From Torymus aiolomorphi (taxonomy: Eukaryota; Arthropoda; Insecta; Hymenoptera; Torymidae), in assembly GCA_036365515.1 (NCBI GenBank), contig CM070875.1, positions 90,739,128 through 90,803,127 on the forward strand: DNA of 64,000 nt. The letters run 5' to 3'. This document shows, one piece after another, positions 21,750 to 32,402 of the stretch. The translations under genes and the position numbers were made by a program. How positions within the stretch are numbered: the first letter of the stretch is position 1; each line of letters begins with the position of its first letter. The notes under the pieces are model-generated. The model was not told the origin of the DNA. It saw only the letters and a list, made by a program, of their open reading frames with translations, and searched no databases.

Positions 21750-23350
21750 TATTTTAATACCAAAGCTAAGCTTTTTTCGAATTTGTAACCGTCATATTGG
21801 GTTCGCCATTTTAATTTTCGAAAGTATAATAGCAAAATCTTGATTAGCAACCACAAAAACCACTGATGCCAATTTTAAATCAAATCTAAGCTTTCTCAGA
21901 ATTTTTAACCGCCATATTGGATCCACCATTTTGATTTTATCATAGTCCAATAGTAAAATCTGTATCAACGACCTCGAATATCCCTGTATATCAATTTTCA
22001 GCAAAATCTAAGCTTTTTCCGAACTTTCAACCGTCACATTGGATCCGCCACTTTGAATTTGGAAAGTCTTGTAGCAAAATCGTGATGAGCGACTTGGAAA
22101 CCTCTGTATTGGAATTTTGAGACAAACATAAGCTTTTTTCGTACTTTCAACCTTCATATTGGATCCGCAATTAAAAATTTTGAAAGTATGATAACAAAAT
22201 CGTGATCGGCGTCCTCGAAAACTCCCGTATACAAACATTAAGCAAAATCTAAACTTCCTTCGAAAATTTTTGGCAGCCATATTGGATCCGCCATTTTGTA
22301 TTTCGAGAGTCTAATAGAAAAAATTGATCAGCAACCTCGAAAACCCCTGAATACCAAAGTTAAACAAAAGCTAAGCTTTTTTCGAATTTGTAACTGTCAT
22401 ATTGGTTTCGCCATTTTAATTTTCGAAAGTATAATAGCAAAATCTTGATTAGCAACCACAAAAATCACTGATGTCAATTTTAAATCAAATCTAAGCTATC
22501 TCAGAATTTTTAACCGCCATATTGAATCCACCATTTGGATTTTATGATAGTCCAATAGTAAAATCTGTATCAGCGACCTCGAATATCCCTGTGTAACAAC
22601 TTTCAGCAAAATCTAAGCTTTTTCCGAACTTTCAACCGTCACATTGGATCCGCCACTTTGAATTTGGAAAGTCTTTTAGCAAAATCGTGATGAGCGACTT
22701 GGAAACCTCTGTATTGGAATTTTGAGACAAACATAAGCTTTTTTCGTACTTTCAACCTTCATACTGGATCCGCAATTAAACATTTTGAAAGTATGATAAC
22801 AAAATCGTGATCGGCGTCCTCGAAAACTCCCGTATACAAACATTAAGCAAAATCTAAACTTCCTTCGAAAATTTTTGGCAGCCATATTGGATCCGCCATT
22901 TTGTATTTCGAGAGTCTAATAGAAAAAATTGATCAGCAACCTCGAAAACCCCTGAATACCAAAGTTAAACAAAAGCTAAGCTTTTTTCGAATTTGTAACC
23001 GTCATATTGGTTTCGCCATTTTAATTTTCGAAAGTATAATAGCAGAATCTTGATTAGCAACCATAAAAATCACTGATGCCAATTTTAAATCAAATCTAAG
23101 CTATCTCAGAATGTTTAACCGCCATATTGGATCCACCATTTGGATTTTATGATAGTCCAATAGTAAAATCTGTATCAGCGACCTCGAATATCCCTGTGTA
23201 CCAATTTTCAGCAAAATCTAAGCTTTTTCCGAACTTTCAACCGTCACATTGGATCCGCCACTTTGAATTTGGAAAGTCTTTTAGCAAAATCGTGATGAGC
23301 GACTTGGAAACCTCTGTATTGCAATTTTGAGACAAACATAAGCTTTTTTC
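21750..23350. repeat. Higher-order repeat of about 604 bp within the satellite
   Basis: A block of five 120-bp units repeats nearly identically: GATCAGCAACCTCGAAAACC occurs at 22325 and 22931, and TTAAATCAAATCTAAGCTNTCTCAG in three successive blocks. The first block is more diverged than the other two. Confidence 0.8.
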
Positions 23351-23767
23351 GCACTTTCAACCGTCATATTGGATCAGCCATTTTGAATTTCGAAAATCTG
23401 ATAGCAAAATCGTGATCAGCGACTTCGAAACTTCTGAATTTCAATTTTGAGAAAAACCTAAGCTTCTTTCAAAATTTTAACCACCATATTGGGTCCGCTA
23501 TTAAAAATTTTGAAAGTATGATAACAAAATCATGAGCAGCGACCTCGAAAACTGCCGTATACAATCTTTGAGCAGAATCTAAGCTTCCTTCTAAAATTTT
23601 GGGTAGCCCTATTGAATCCGCTATTTTGTATTTCGAAAGTCTAATAAAAAAAATTGTACAGCGACCTCGAAAACTCCTGTATACCAAAGTAAAACAAAAG
23701 CTAAGCTTTTTTTCGAATTTTTAACCGCCATATTGGATCCGTCATTTTGATTTTCGAAAGTATAATA

Positions 23768-24278
23768 CCCTACTGAAAAATCTCACGTAAGATCTCAGGT
23801 GAGAATTCATATGAGATCTCACGTGAGATCTCATATGCCAAAATCTCATCTGAAATTCTGATCCGCGAGCTGCTAAAATCCCTTTAATGATAAAAAATCA
23901 GTTTCTGGGAATTACGAGTCGCCTACTAGGTTACGCCACCCCCAGATAAGTTCAAAAATCTGTTTTGAAGCGATTTAGTCTTTTTTTTTACATTTCTAGA
24001 AATTTTGGACATGAGATCTCACGTGAGATCTCACGTGAGATTTCACATGAGAAATTTAAAACATGAGATTCCACGTGAGATCTCGCATGAGATCTCATGT
24101 GTAAAATTTCTAAAAATGTAAAGAATGACTAAAACGCTTCAAAACATAGATTTTGGACTTATCTGGAGGTTGGCGTAACCTAATAGGCGGTTCCTAATTC
24201 CCAGAAACTGATTTTTTAGCATTGAAGGAATTCTAGCAGCTCGTGGACCAGAATTTCAGATGAGATTTTTCAGTAGGA
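23768..24278. mobile_element. 511-bp foldback MITE with iterated E-box-like word
   Basis: TIRs (C)CCTACTGAAAAATCTCA and TGAGATTTTTCAGTAGG, flanked by TA at 23766-23767 and 24279-24280; removal restores the satellite word AAGTATAATAGCAAAATC. Arms pair over most of their length. GAGATCTCACGTGAGATCTC and variants are iterated at 23790-23840 and 24012-24105. A second left end of the family is at 54774. Confidence 0.88.
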
Positions 24279-24470
24279 TAGCAAAATCTTGATCAGCGAC
24301 CTCGAAACCCCCTGCATACCAAGCCAAGTCTAAGTACTTTTATAACTTTCAATCGCCGTATTGTATGCGCCATTTTGAATTTCGAAACTCCGACGGCAAA
24401 GTCGTGATCAGCGACTTGAGAAACACTTGTATTCCTATTTTTACAAATAACTAAGGTTTTTTTCGAATTT

Positions 24471-24840
24471 ATCTGGGTGTACACATAATACTTTACGTGT
24501 GGTGTGCGAAAGAAAAGATGTTTGTCGCATGTGCACGCAGATGATAACTGCGATTACAGAAAAAGATGGGCATGAGGGGGGGGGGGGGGGGCAAGAGGGG
24601 GAACTATGCTGGCGGAGGGGCGTCTGAGGGGGTGAGGGGGGCTCGGAGGCTATTTTAATATAAAAATGTAGCTTCCTCAAACTTAATTTGCTTATTCCTT
24701 TAATTAAGTATTAATAACATAATTTATAATTTTTGCAACAATTTGTGACACAATTATAATTAAATTCATTTCTGAAGATTAAAAAGTATTAATTTTTAAA
24801 TTATGTATAAAATATGAATAAAATTATAGGTATCATTTTT
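24471..24840. other. Unassigned sequence with poly-G tract
   Basis: G run near 24577-24591 within a G-rich stretch (24570-24650); the remainder is AT-rich. No gene seen. Confidence 0.4.
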
Positions 24841-24909
24841 TTTGTGTGAATTTTGTCTCTGATGGCCAATTTTCTACCAGGGTTTCTTCTATTTTCTACC
24901 ACAAATTGA

Positions 24910-25397
24910 TCGTGGAGATCAATTTAGCCATTTTATAGAACTATATTATTACGAGCGTATAAAATTTATTAAGAAACTTAAACGGCATTGGATCACAAAC
25001 ATGCCTAAATTTTATTTATATCTGTATCTTTGTTACTTTATCCACCAGGTGGCTGCCACTTCTTGGCTTCCACAAATAAAATCACTTTCCAACTTCCTTA
25101 AATAAATCCAAGTAACATTTATTTTCTGCGTCGAAGATAAGTCTACCGGGATCTACCTGATGAGTCCACCCGGTACGACTAAGGACGAAACGCATTTCAG
25201 TTCCCTGTATTTTGTAAATTTGTAATTTTTATTAAAGTATTTTCTATACTTCTCTTACCAGTGTCGCCGTGTGCTAAAATTTTCTATCAAATAGTGCGGG
25301 CTATAAAAATGTAGCACACTATTTCGATTTGGAAAAGGTATTACGACTAACTGTAAGAGTATTTGCTCGTGGAGATCAATTTAGCCATTTTATAGAA
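24910..25397 (+). repeat. 457-bp unit with 31-bp terminal direct repeats and a hammerhead ribozyme
   Basis: TCGTGGAGATCAATTTAGCC followed by ATTTTATAGAA occurs at 24910-24940 and 25367-25397, identical. Between them is non-coding sequence with the ribozyme at 25127-25194. The layout recalls a single unit of a hammerhead satellite or a small retrozyme-like element. Confidence 0.7.
25127..25194 (+). ncRNA. Type III hammerhead ribozyme
   Basis: All conserved core segments are present: CTGATGA 25157-25163, GAAA 25187-25190, cleavage site after GTC at 25132. Stem III: TGCG 25127-25130 with CGCA 25191-25194, plus the A25190-T25131 core pair. Stem I: GAAGAT 25133-25138 with ATCTAC 25151-25156 (one A-A mismatch). 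Stem II: GTCC 25164-25167 with GGAC 25183-25186. Loop I ACCGGG (25145-25150) is complementary to loop II CCCGGT (25169-25174), a plausible kissing contact. Stem III is open, so topology is type III. Self-cleavage is expected but not shown. Confidence 0.88.
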
Positions 25398-25450
25398 TTT
25401 CTAACAGGGTTGTTTAAATAAATGAAACACCATTTATTTTGGAAAGGACT

Positions 25451-25481
25451 TTTCGGACATTTTTTCTGTGTTCCTCTTCAG
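25451..25481 (-). ncRNA. Minimal hammerhead-like motif of Penelope type, degenerate
   Basis: Minus strand CTGAAGA (25481-25475), stem II GGA-ACA/TGTCC, then GAAAAGTCC where GAAACGTC is expected. One core-adjacent change makes activity doubtful. Confidence 0.45.
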
Positions 25482-25601
25482 GTAATTTTGTTAGTAAGTC
25501 AAATAAGCGTACCTGCGGGAGACAATCTGCTTCGTCAATTAAGCGGATTAAGAGGATTGTCTCCCGCAAGTACGCTTACTTGACTTAGATACAAAATTAC
25601 G

Positions 25602-25637
25602 TGAAGAGGGATACAGAAAAAAGTGTCCGAAACGTCG
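25602..25637 (+). ncRNA. Minimal hammerhead-like motif of Penelope type
   Basis: TGAAGA, a stem-loop of GGGATAC...GTGTCC type, then GAAACGTC. The first core base is G (GTGAAGA) instead of C, so partly decayed. Confidence 0.5.
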
Positions 25638-25718
25638 TTTCAAAAATAAATGGTGTTTTATTTATTTAAAAAACCCTGGTAGAAAATTGGCCATCAGAGA
25701 TGAAATTCACACATTATC

Positions 25719-26079
25719 CTGACGTCTACCATGATGAGCTGCACCGTCAACCAAATATAATTTTTTTTTTAAATTATATGTGAAAAATAAATCAAATAAT
25801 TAATTGTTACATTATCGTCGAAACCTTTTAAAATTCTTAAATATTCTTTACTTCAAATTATATTTTCTTTGTAAAATTTCACACATAGGGTACTTATCTC
25901 TAGTTAGTATGCCTGTCCGTATTTGTGTGCTCCTTCTGGAATTTCCGATGTAAGAAAAAGGTTCTAACCTTAAAAATAATAAATAGTTATTACAAAACAA
26001 AAGCAGGTACACAACACGCGCGTATAGCGCATGTCATTTCAATTTTCTAGTATACATAAATGCGTTCCCGAATAATTAC
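25719..26079. other. Unassigned AT-rich sequence
   Basis: No gene or repeat structure recognised. Confidence 0.4.
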
Positions 26080-26905
26080 GATTTTAAAACAGGGCTAAAG
26101 TAGTTTTAACCTCAAATATATCAGAAATTCATACGAATTCTTTTACCCTAAGAACTCTTTTAATAAATAATATACAAACTCTACATCACCACCAAATATC
26201 AAAGAAATTAAAACAATTTTAATGTAGTTATATTGTGCGACAACAAAGAAAGTCATTTTCAAAAATACTAAAATATTAAATATCAAACATCTCAAAAAAT
26301 AATCATATAATCTGAATGAAATTTTACATAGGTATTGCCCATATCGCATACAAAATAGTCGATAAATTTTAAGCTGACACATGAAGTCGTCATTGAGAAA
26401 TTACGATTTTCAAAAAAAAACCGTAAAAAATTTTAACCTTAAATATCTCCAAAAATCCTGAGACAATTCTTTTACCTAAAGGGCTTATACGATTATATAT
26501 AAACTATATCTCCACAAAATTTCGACATGATTAAACCAATTTTTGTTTTCTCTAGTTATCATGCGACAAAGAAAATGACTTTGTAAAATACCAAAATTTT
26601 CAAAATCAAATATCTGAAAAAATGATCGTACGATCTAGATGAAAACTCGCACACATATTATCTATATCACATACAAAATTGTCTGTCAATTTGGAGCTGA
26701 TACATGAAGCCGTTCTCGAGAAATTCCGATTTGAAAAAAGGTTAAAAAAATTTTAACCTCAAATATTTCTGAAATTTCTGGACTAATTACTTTGCCCAAA
26801 GAACCCGACCGAGAGCTATCCAAAATCTACCTCTACAAGGAATCTCGAAGCGATTAAGTCAATTTTACTCCCGTAATCTTGGACATACAAAACTCATTTT
26901 TTTAT
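26080..26905. repeat. Diverged tandem repeat, about 320-bp unit, two and a half copies
   Basis: Landmarks TTTTAACCTCAAATAT, CTTTTACCCTAAG and the GAAATT-CGATTT boundary recur at about 26105, 26430 and 26750. The last copy's end resembles 55165-55225, so the family is dispersed. Confidence 0.7.
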
Positions 26906-26971
26906 ATTTCAATTTTTTCTTAAAAACTAGTCGACAAAATGGATTCACATTTTTACAGATTATAGCTATTT

Positions 26972-27590
26972 ATATTTTGCATCAAAATTCTAATTGATAA
27001 TGTGGCGTGAGAAAGTTCCAATTGAAAAATTTGGGCAACAGAAACCTAAATCAAAATTTCATGCAATAAAAGTCCAACTCCATTAAAATTCTTATTCACC
27101 GAGAATTCATTATAATGCTGACTCGCGCAAGAGTACATTATAATGCTAATACAAATATCTAAGCATTATAATTGACTTCACGCGAATGTACAATATATTG
27201 CTTACTCAACAGACCATAAAACATTTAAAAGTTTGCAACTATTTAACATAAGTAAATAAATGTTTCAAGTCATAATTTTTGTTATATTAACTAAATTTTC
27301 GATAATATACGAATGATTAGATGTTATAATATTACATTTCTTTAAAAACGGCTTTTACATCCAAAATCTTTATCTTATTAGATTTCTCATAAGAATGGCT
27401 ATTTTCCTACCTAAAAATTAAAGGAAAATTTATTATTTTTTTTTTCATTCCCAAAAATTTCCTTAGAACATCTTTATATTTGAATTCAAAACATCGTAAG
27501 ATGAGAGATTACATTGCAGAGTACAATTATTATCACCTTATAAATAATATTGTAAATAGGTACATTTATTTTCATAGTATAGTATTTTTT
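26972..27590. repeat. Left arm of a distant inverted repeat
   Basis: GCATCAAAATTCTAATTGAT through GGTACATTTATTTTCATAG matches the reverse complement of 31787-32402 with scattered differences and indels. It contains iterated CATTATAATG words. The two arms bracket about 4.2 kb of mixed remnants. Confidence 0.75.
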
Positions 27591-27703
27591 TTGTCTTGCA
27601 CATAGAAAAAAAATCTATTGAATTGTAGAATTACTAGTAAGTAATTGATAATTAATAATAATAACACATAAGTAATAATTATGGTAAAATAAAACAATGT
27701 ACT

Positions 27704-28006
27704 TCCTCTTACATAGGTATGAGCAAACGTAAACTAAAGACTCGGACTAATGAACATATCAGAGCCGTGAAACAATGCTCGGAAAAATCTGCTTTAGCGA
27801 CACATATAGAAAATACGGGTCACAAAATCGACTTTGATAAAGTGAACATTTTAGATACAGAGAAGAATTTTTATAAACGTTCGTTTTCAGAAATGCTTAA
27901 TATTTACTACCACGACAATACTCTCAACTGCATTCAAGATCTAAATTTCCTCAAAAACTCATATAAGAAAACAATAGATATTATAAAACAATTTTTCAAT
28001 GGCTAA
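27704..28006 (+). pseudogene. Penelope-like element C-terminus: end of GIY-YIG endonuclease
   Basis: The frame reads SYIGMSKRKLKTRTNEHIRA, where YIG and the following R-rich, E/H-containing helix are the second half of a GIY-YIG nuclease, then ALATHIENTGHKIDFDKVNI and KRSFSEMLNIYY, all typical of Penelope-like retroelements. Reverse transcriptase and the GIY half are missing, so the copy is 5'-truncated at about 27700. The domain nicks DNA for target-primed reverse transcription. ATG 27719 is internal. Confidence 0.8.
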
Positions 28007-28600
28007 CTAATTGCTTATAATTTTCCGTTTATTCAATTTCAAATTTTATTTGATGAGATTCGTTTCCATAGTTTTCCTTCTTACTTTCTCTCTCTACTCT
28101 TTCCTCTCCCCCCACCTTCCGCACTGTCAATAATTCCTTTATCTCGTCAGACTTTTGCGGTTTCCCTTCAGTATTGTTCTGCACGCTGATTAATTCAGAT
28201 TATAAGTAGCGGAACAATGATGAACGGAAAAGACAGAGTCTGGCGTAAGTACAATTGCACATACATTAAAAAATTTTTCAATTTTCAACAGACTATAACT
28301 AAATTCAATACCCGTACATTTTTTCACAGATTGGCCTTCTTTTATCCACTTCTACTTTGTTAATTTCTTTAAATACTTTGACGAACTCCTATGAGACGAA
28401 ACCTTAATTAATGGTATTCTATTATTTATAAATTTTTGTAAATAGTTTACAATTTGTCCATTATTTAACGATTTGTTGAATTACTTTGTAGCCCTGAAGA
28501 GGGGAGTAATAAATAAAACTCCCGAAACGTCGGCGAAATAAAGGTCGAAAACACATTAGTTCGTTAGAGTCCGTTTATTTACTACCTGAAAACAACGTAG
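28007..28600 (+). mobile_element. Penelope-like 3' untranslated region
   Basis: Follows the GIY-YIG tail. Ends in a block with a minimal hammerhead-like motif at 28494-28533, then AATAAAGGTCG. Confidence 0.55.
28494..28533 (+). ncRNA. Minimal hammerhead motif of Penelope type
   Basis: CTGAAGA 28494-28500 (CTGANGA core), stem II GGGGAGT...ACTCCC, then GAAACGTCGG 28524-28533. Such one-base-pair stem III hammerheads are known in Penelope-like elements and are thought to work as dimers. Confidence 0.7.
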
Positions 28601-28719
28601 TTTCAATCATGGAATCATTTTCAATAGGTTGTTCAAGGTAAAATCTAATTATATACATAAGTATCGATCAAAGGGACGGGTGGCCAGTGGAGCCGAACAC
28701 GAGTGCTTTCCGGTCGCTA

Positions 28720-28852
28720 CTAGTGTGTAAAATCGTACTCACGTGTTGCATACGATATTGTTTGACATAGTATGTGTAAAATTCGAATTACACTGTTTTT
28801 TATGTGTATGCATTTTTACGCATATTATGTGAAAAAATGCATTTTACACTGT
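28720..28852. repeat. Left half of a foldback element iterating GTGTAAAAT
   Basis: GTGTAAAATCG at 28724, GTGTAAAATTCG, ATGCATTTTTACGCATA and the inverse ATTTTACAC lie here; matching sequence resumes at 30280-30385. The block 28853-30243 appears inserted in it. Confidence 0.55.
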
Positions 28853-30243
28853 CACGGCCTGCCGTACCGACGTCGGTAATTAGTAAGTTCGTGGTAGCGA
28901 ACGCTAGAGGGCGCGTCGATGCAGAATTGGAGCTGCATCGACGAGACGATGAGCGAGCCGGTGCGAGGGAGCCCGGCTTCCATCTTGTTGTTGTCGTTCG
29001 CGAGTGGGACACACGTGGTAGTCGGCTCCGCTTTATACCGCGATTTGTGCGATGTGTAATTATTTGCTACGCCCATTTAACCTCAGCCAGGTATACTCGA
29101 AGTACCCTGAGGTCATTCGCGTAGTGTGAAAAGTGTGACTTCACGTACTTCCGTGAAGAATACGTGAAGTGCTCTGAGATGGTGCGGCAGACTGGTTTGA
29201 ACCTGCCGTACTGTCAACACGGAGATTCAGCTCGCACTACCGTCGTCTGGCCAGAGAGTAACCAGGCGTGGCTTCAGTAGATAGATGGAGACAGATGAAC
29301 CACAAGGATAAACCCGACGAAGCTTGGCCACCGAATCTACTCAACCTAACATGGTAAGCGTGTACGCATCTACCGCGCCGCGAATTAGCTCCGCGTAACC
29401 GCTTGTCCAGGCTCGTCGTACCTGGACAACGGCATCGAGTAGGCGCTCTAGTGCGGAGAGAGCGAGAGTGAGGAGAGAGTGTGAACTCGGGGTTAGCACT
29501 CTATCAAGGTCAGACGCAAGGTAGAACCACTGACTATTTCAAAGCCGGCGAGTGCACACAACAGTTGCGCACACATGCAGCCCCGCCATCTACCCTCTCT
29601 CTCACACTTATACGTGTGTGTGTCGCGCGGTGATTCCGACCACTCTCTCACTTCGCCACTTTACTCGGCGAGCGCGTGCGTAGAATACTGCACACGTGAG
29701 GCGTATTATACCTCACGTGCGCGGCGTCAATTACCGCGAGCGTGACGTCAGCTTCCAAGACAGCTGACGTCTGAGATAACGTGCTGGCGCACCGTTAGGT
29801 AGGGAAATTAACCTATTTTAACGCGACACTTCAACAGTCTAACTTATTATTCTTCATACAACTCATTTAACCTTTTATTTAATAAACTTTATTTTATTTT
29901 TATTATTAACTTTAACTGCTCGAGTTATTATTTCGCGATCTAGTCATTCCCCGTTTCCCGCCACCTCTACGGTCGTTACGTTAGTGAAAACGTATCGTTT
30001 TACAACTGAGCAGCTGGCACACGAATCAGGAACCCGGTGAAGAGTTCGAGTCCCTGGCAGAAATAAAGCGCGAGTCTCTGACTTGCGTGTTGCACGGTAA
30101 GTAACCATATTAGGTTTAGCATTGCACGACGTTGTAGCGTCCACTGCCTAATCTGGCTATTGGGTCTCCGAGAATTGAACCGGAGGATCCAGAGGTTCAC
30201 AACTAAGACGCGCGGGAGAAACGCGTCTTAGCCCAAATAACCA
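28853..30243. mobile_element. GC-rich inserted block, possible solo LTR
   Basis: Starts TGTCACGGCC within the GTGTAAAAT foldback and ends near CCGTGAAAACA. Contains TTTAATAAACTTT near 29878, a possible polyadenylation signal, and no coding frame longer than about 100 codons. Length and style fit an insect LTR, but no target duplication could be fixed and no second copy is present. Confidence 0.35.
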
Positions 30244-30279
30244 CTCCGTGAAAACACATATAATGCTTAAAATTTAATT

Positions 30280-30385
30280 TTAAACACTGTTTTCCGTGTG
30301 CATGCATTTTTACGCATAGTATGTTTTAAAATGTATTTTACACATGAAAAACTGTGTAAAATCGAATTTTACATAAACTATGTTA
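30280..30385. repeat. Right half of GTGTAAAAT foldback
   Basis: GTGCATGCATTTTTACGCATAG and ATTTTACACATG-AAAACTGTGTAAAATCG mirror 28760-28850. Confidence 0.5.
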
Positions 30386-30598
30386 AAACCAATTTTTAAA
30401 CTCAAGTAGCCGGGAGACGCGAGGTTCACGCATATACGTAAGTTACATATGCGTACGAAGTAAGCGAGTCGATTATCTAAATAATTTATATAAACTCAAG
30501 TAGGCGGTAGACGTGATGTTCACACACATAGGGGTGCCAGGTTATAGAGTTTAAGAATTTTCGAATAGAAGTCTTACTATCGTATGTAAGATAATGTA
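30386..30598. repeat. Direct repeat AAACTCAAGTAG-CGG-AGACG
   Basis: Two copies about 93 bp apart (30399 and 30492), each followed by GTTCAC and a CACGCA/CACACA step. Confidence 0.5.
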
Positions 30599-30905
30599 AG
30601 GAGATGTGGGGAAGAGGCGGAGACCTCAGCTCACCTTCTGTGTCGCTGCCCAGTGATGGTAGCAATCAGACGGAGGGTTTGGGGACTCTTCTTCCTGGAA
30701 CCACACGATCTTAGGGAGCATGATCTAGCATCGATATGCAAAGCGATCGTACTGATCAAGGCAAAGGTGGGTAGTGGATGATAAACCAGTGGTAAAGCAC
30801 ACTGGGCCTCGGCCTGAGTGCTAGGAAGGCAAGTCCTCGAAAGGGGCCGCTGAACGTCCCCGCTACTACTATGACTATGACTATGACTATGACTGTGACT
30901 GATAT
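30599..30905 (+). mobile_element. 5'-truncated LINE 3' end with TATGAC tail
   Basis: The frame 30599-30781 reads RRCGEEAETSAHLLCRCPVM and ends KAKVGSG-stop. The CGEEAETSAHLLCRCP cysteine/histidine motif is the C-terminal zinc-binding end of I/R1-type LINE ORF2 proteins. A (TATGAC)n-like 3' tail (30862-30900) follows the 3' UTR, as is usual for target-primed insertions. Only about 300 bp remain. Confidence 0.75.
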
Positions 30906-31289
30906 CGCATGTTGATATGACTCCCTTATAAGCGTCGATACCGCGATCTCTGACTACTTGAATTCAAAACTTATTTCAATAATCGTATTGTACTTCTACG
31001 TAATTCTCATACACGCGTGACCCTCATATTTCCCCCCTACTTGGGTTTAACAATTATTTAAATAATTATTGTGCTTATTGTTGCACACCTACGCAATTCC
31101 CTAATATGCCTGGACTCGTATCCCCCGCCTCCTTGGGTTTAAAAATTATTTATACAGGTTGTTAAAATACAACCGCATTGGGTATATATCACGCGAAAGA
31201 GTGGAAAAATCTGAGATAAAAAGTCCATTGAACCAACGCGATCGGATCGATAGATTTTCCGTAATCGATTAATGAAAATTGCTCGATTA
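30906..31289. other. Unassigned sequence
   Basis: Two similar blocks near 31020 and 31125 (CCCCC-CTTGGGTTTAA-AATTATTTA) suggest an old duplication. No gene. Confidence 0.4.
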
Positions 31290-31388
31290 GACCAATGAGC
31301 GCGCGGCGTTAGCGGCAAGAGGCGGCGGAGTGCGCGGAGTGGGGGAAAGTGCTGCGCCGCCGTTCACTGTTCCTGTCGTTCTTGAATC

Positions 31389-31421
<33 letters not shown>

Positions 31422-31646
31422 TCGATAAAAAAGAGTATACGGGCACGCGGGACTACGTTTGCGGGTCACGGCGAGATACAACATGGCCGCGGCGTCTCTT
31501 TCACGGCAGCACCGCGACTTCTTCTCCGTTGGCCTCGATCGCGCGCCGCGTGGCGCGCTACGAGGCATCATACTTCCAGCGCGCGAGATTCGAATCTCGG
31601 AACGCCGTCAGCTCGGTTAATGCTACTCATATCGGCGCCCGTTACA
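31290..31646 (-). repeat. Fragment of a gypsy LTR of the same family as 2264-3428
   Basis: Shares ACATGGCCGCGGCGTC, a run toward CGCGCGAGATTCGAATCTCG and the end GCGCCCGTTACA with the LTR ends at 3428 and 11175. Diverged and lacking a clear left boundary. Also carries a (CT)n tract at 31388-31418. Confidence 0.65.
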
Positions 31647-31786
31647 ATAAATACATACATACAGACATTTTTTAAAAACCTATTAATTATTCTGACTCAG
31701 GAACCTTAAAAACGTGGAAATTAATCAAAATCTTGGATTCGAAAATTTTTACCGTTACAACGCTTTCTCTTTGAGAAAGCAATACT

Positions 31787-32402
31787 CTGCTATGAAAATA
31801 AATATACCGATTTACAATATAATTTATAAGGAGATAATAATCGGATTTCGCAATGTAATAATCTGTCATCTTTGAAGTTTTGAATTCCAATATGAATGAT
31901 AGCCTAAGCAAATTTTTGCGAATGAAAAATAATAATGAATTTTCCATTCAATTTTTAGGTAGGGAAATAGCCATTTTTATGAAAAATACAATAAGATTTT
32001 GGATGTAAAAACAGTTTTTAATGAAATATAATATTATAACATCTAATCTTTCGTATATTAACGAAAATTCAGTTAATATAAATAAAATTATGACTTGAAA
32101 CATTTATTTACATATGTTAAATAGTTGCAAACTTTAAAATCTTTTATAGTCTCTTGAGTAAGCATTATATTGTACATTCGCGTGAATTGGAATAATAATG
32201 CGTGGATATTTGAATTAGCATTATAATGTACTCTTGCACGAGTCAGCATTATAATGAGTACTCGGTGAATAAGAATTTTAATGCATTTCATTGGAAGTTG
32301 GACTTTTATTGCATGAAATTTTGATTTAGATTTCTGTTGCACAAATTTTTTTAAATGGAATTTACTTGTGCTAAATTATCAATTAGAATTTTGATGCACT
32401 CA
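31787..32402. repeat. Right arm of distant inverted repeat
   Basis: Reverse complement of 26972-27590. Contains GCATTATAATG words at about 32162, 32217 and 32246. Ends shortly before the next mariner element. Confidence 0.75.

Larger units (their letters stand above)
16770..24470. repeat. 120-bp satellite array (about 40 units, interrupted)
   Basis: Unit contains CCGCCATATTGGATCCGCCA, TTTTGAATTTCGAAAGTCTG, ATAGCAAAATCGTGATCAGC and GACCTCGAAA followed by CTGTATACCAATTTT-AGCAAAATCTAAGCTT. GATCAGCGACCTCG-like words recur every 108-122 bp. Units are diverged except for a higher-order repeat near 21750-23350. Two insertions (16952-18886 and 23768-24278) interrupt it. No coding potential; small frames come from the repeat. 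Confidence 0.92.
24841..25718. mobile_element. Palindromic Penelope-like remnant, left arm interrupted by a hammerhead-bearing unit
   Basis: The right arm (25541-25718), ending GGCCATCAGAGATGAAATTC, is the inverse of 24841-24885 plus 25400-25540. Both arms carry the motif CTGAAGAGG...GTCCGAAACGTC or a variant, found in Penelope-like elements. The centre (25541 region) pairs GCGGGAGACAATC with GATTGTCTCCCGC. The left arm is split by about 520 bp (24886-25405). Confidence 0.65.

Noticed and set aside
30000..30065. tRNA-like stretch with GAGTTCGAGTCCC (B-box-like)
   Set aside because: No convincing acceptor, D or anticodon stems; at best a decayed tRNA-derived piece.
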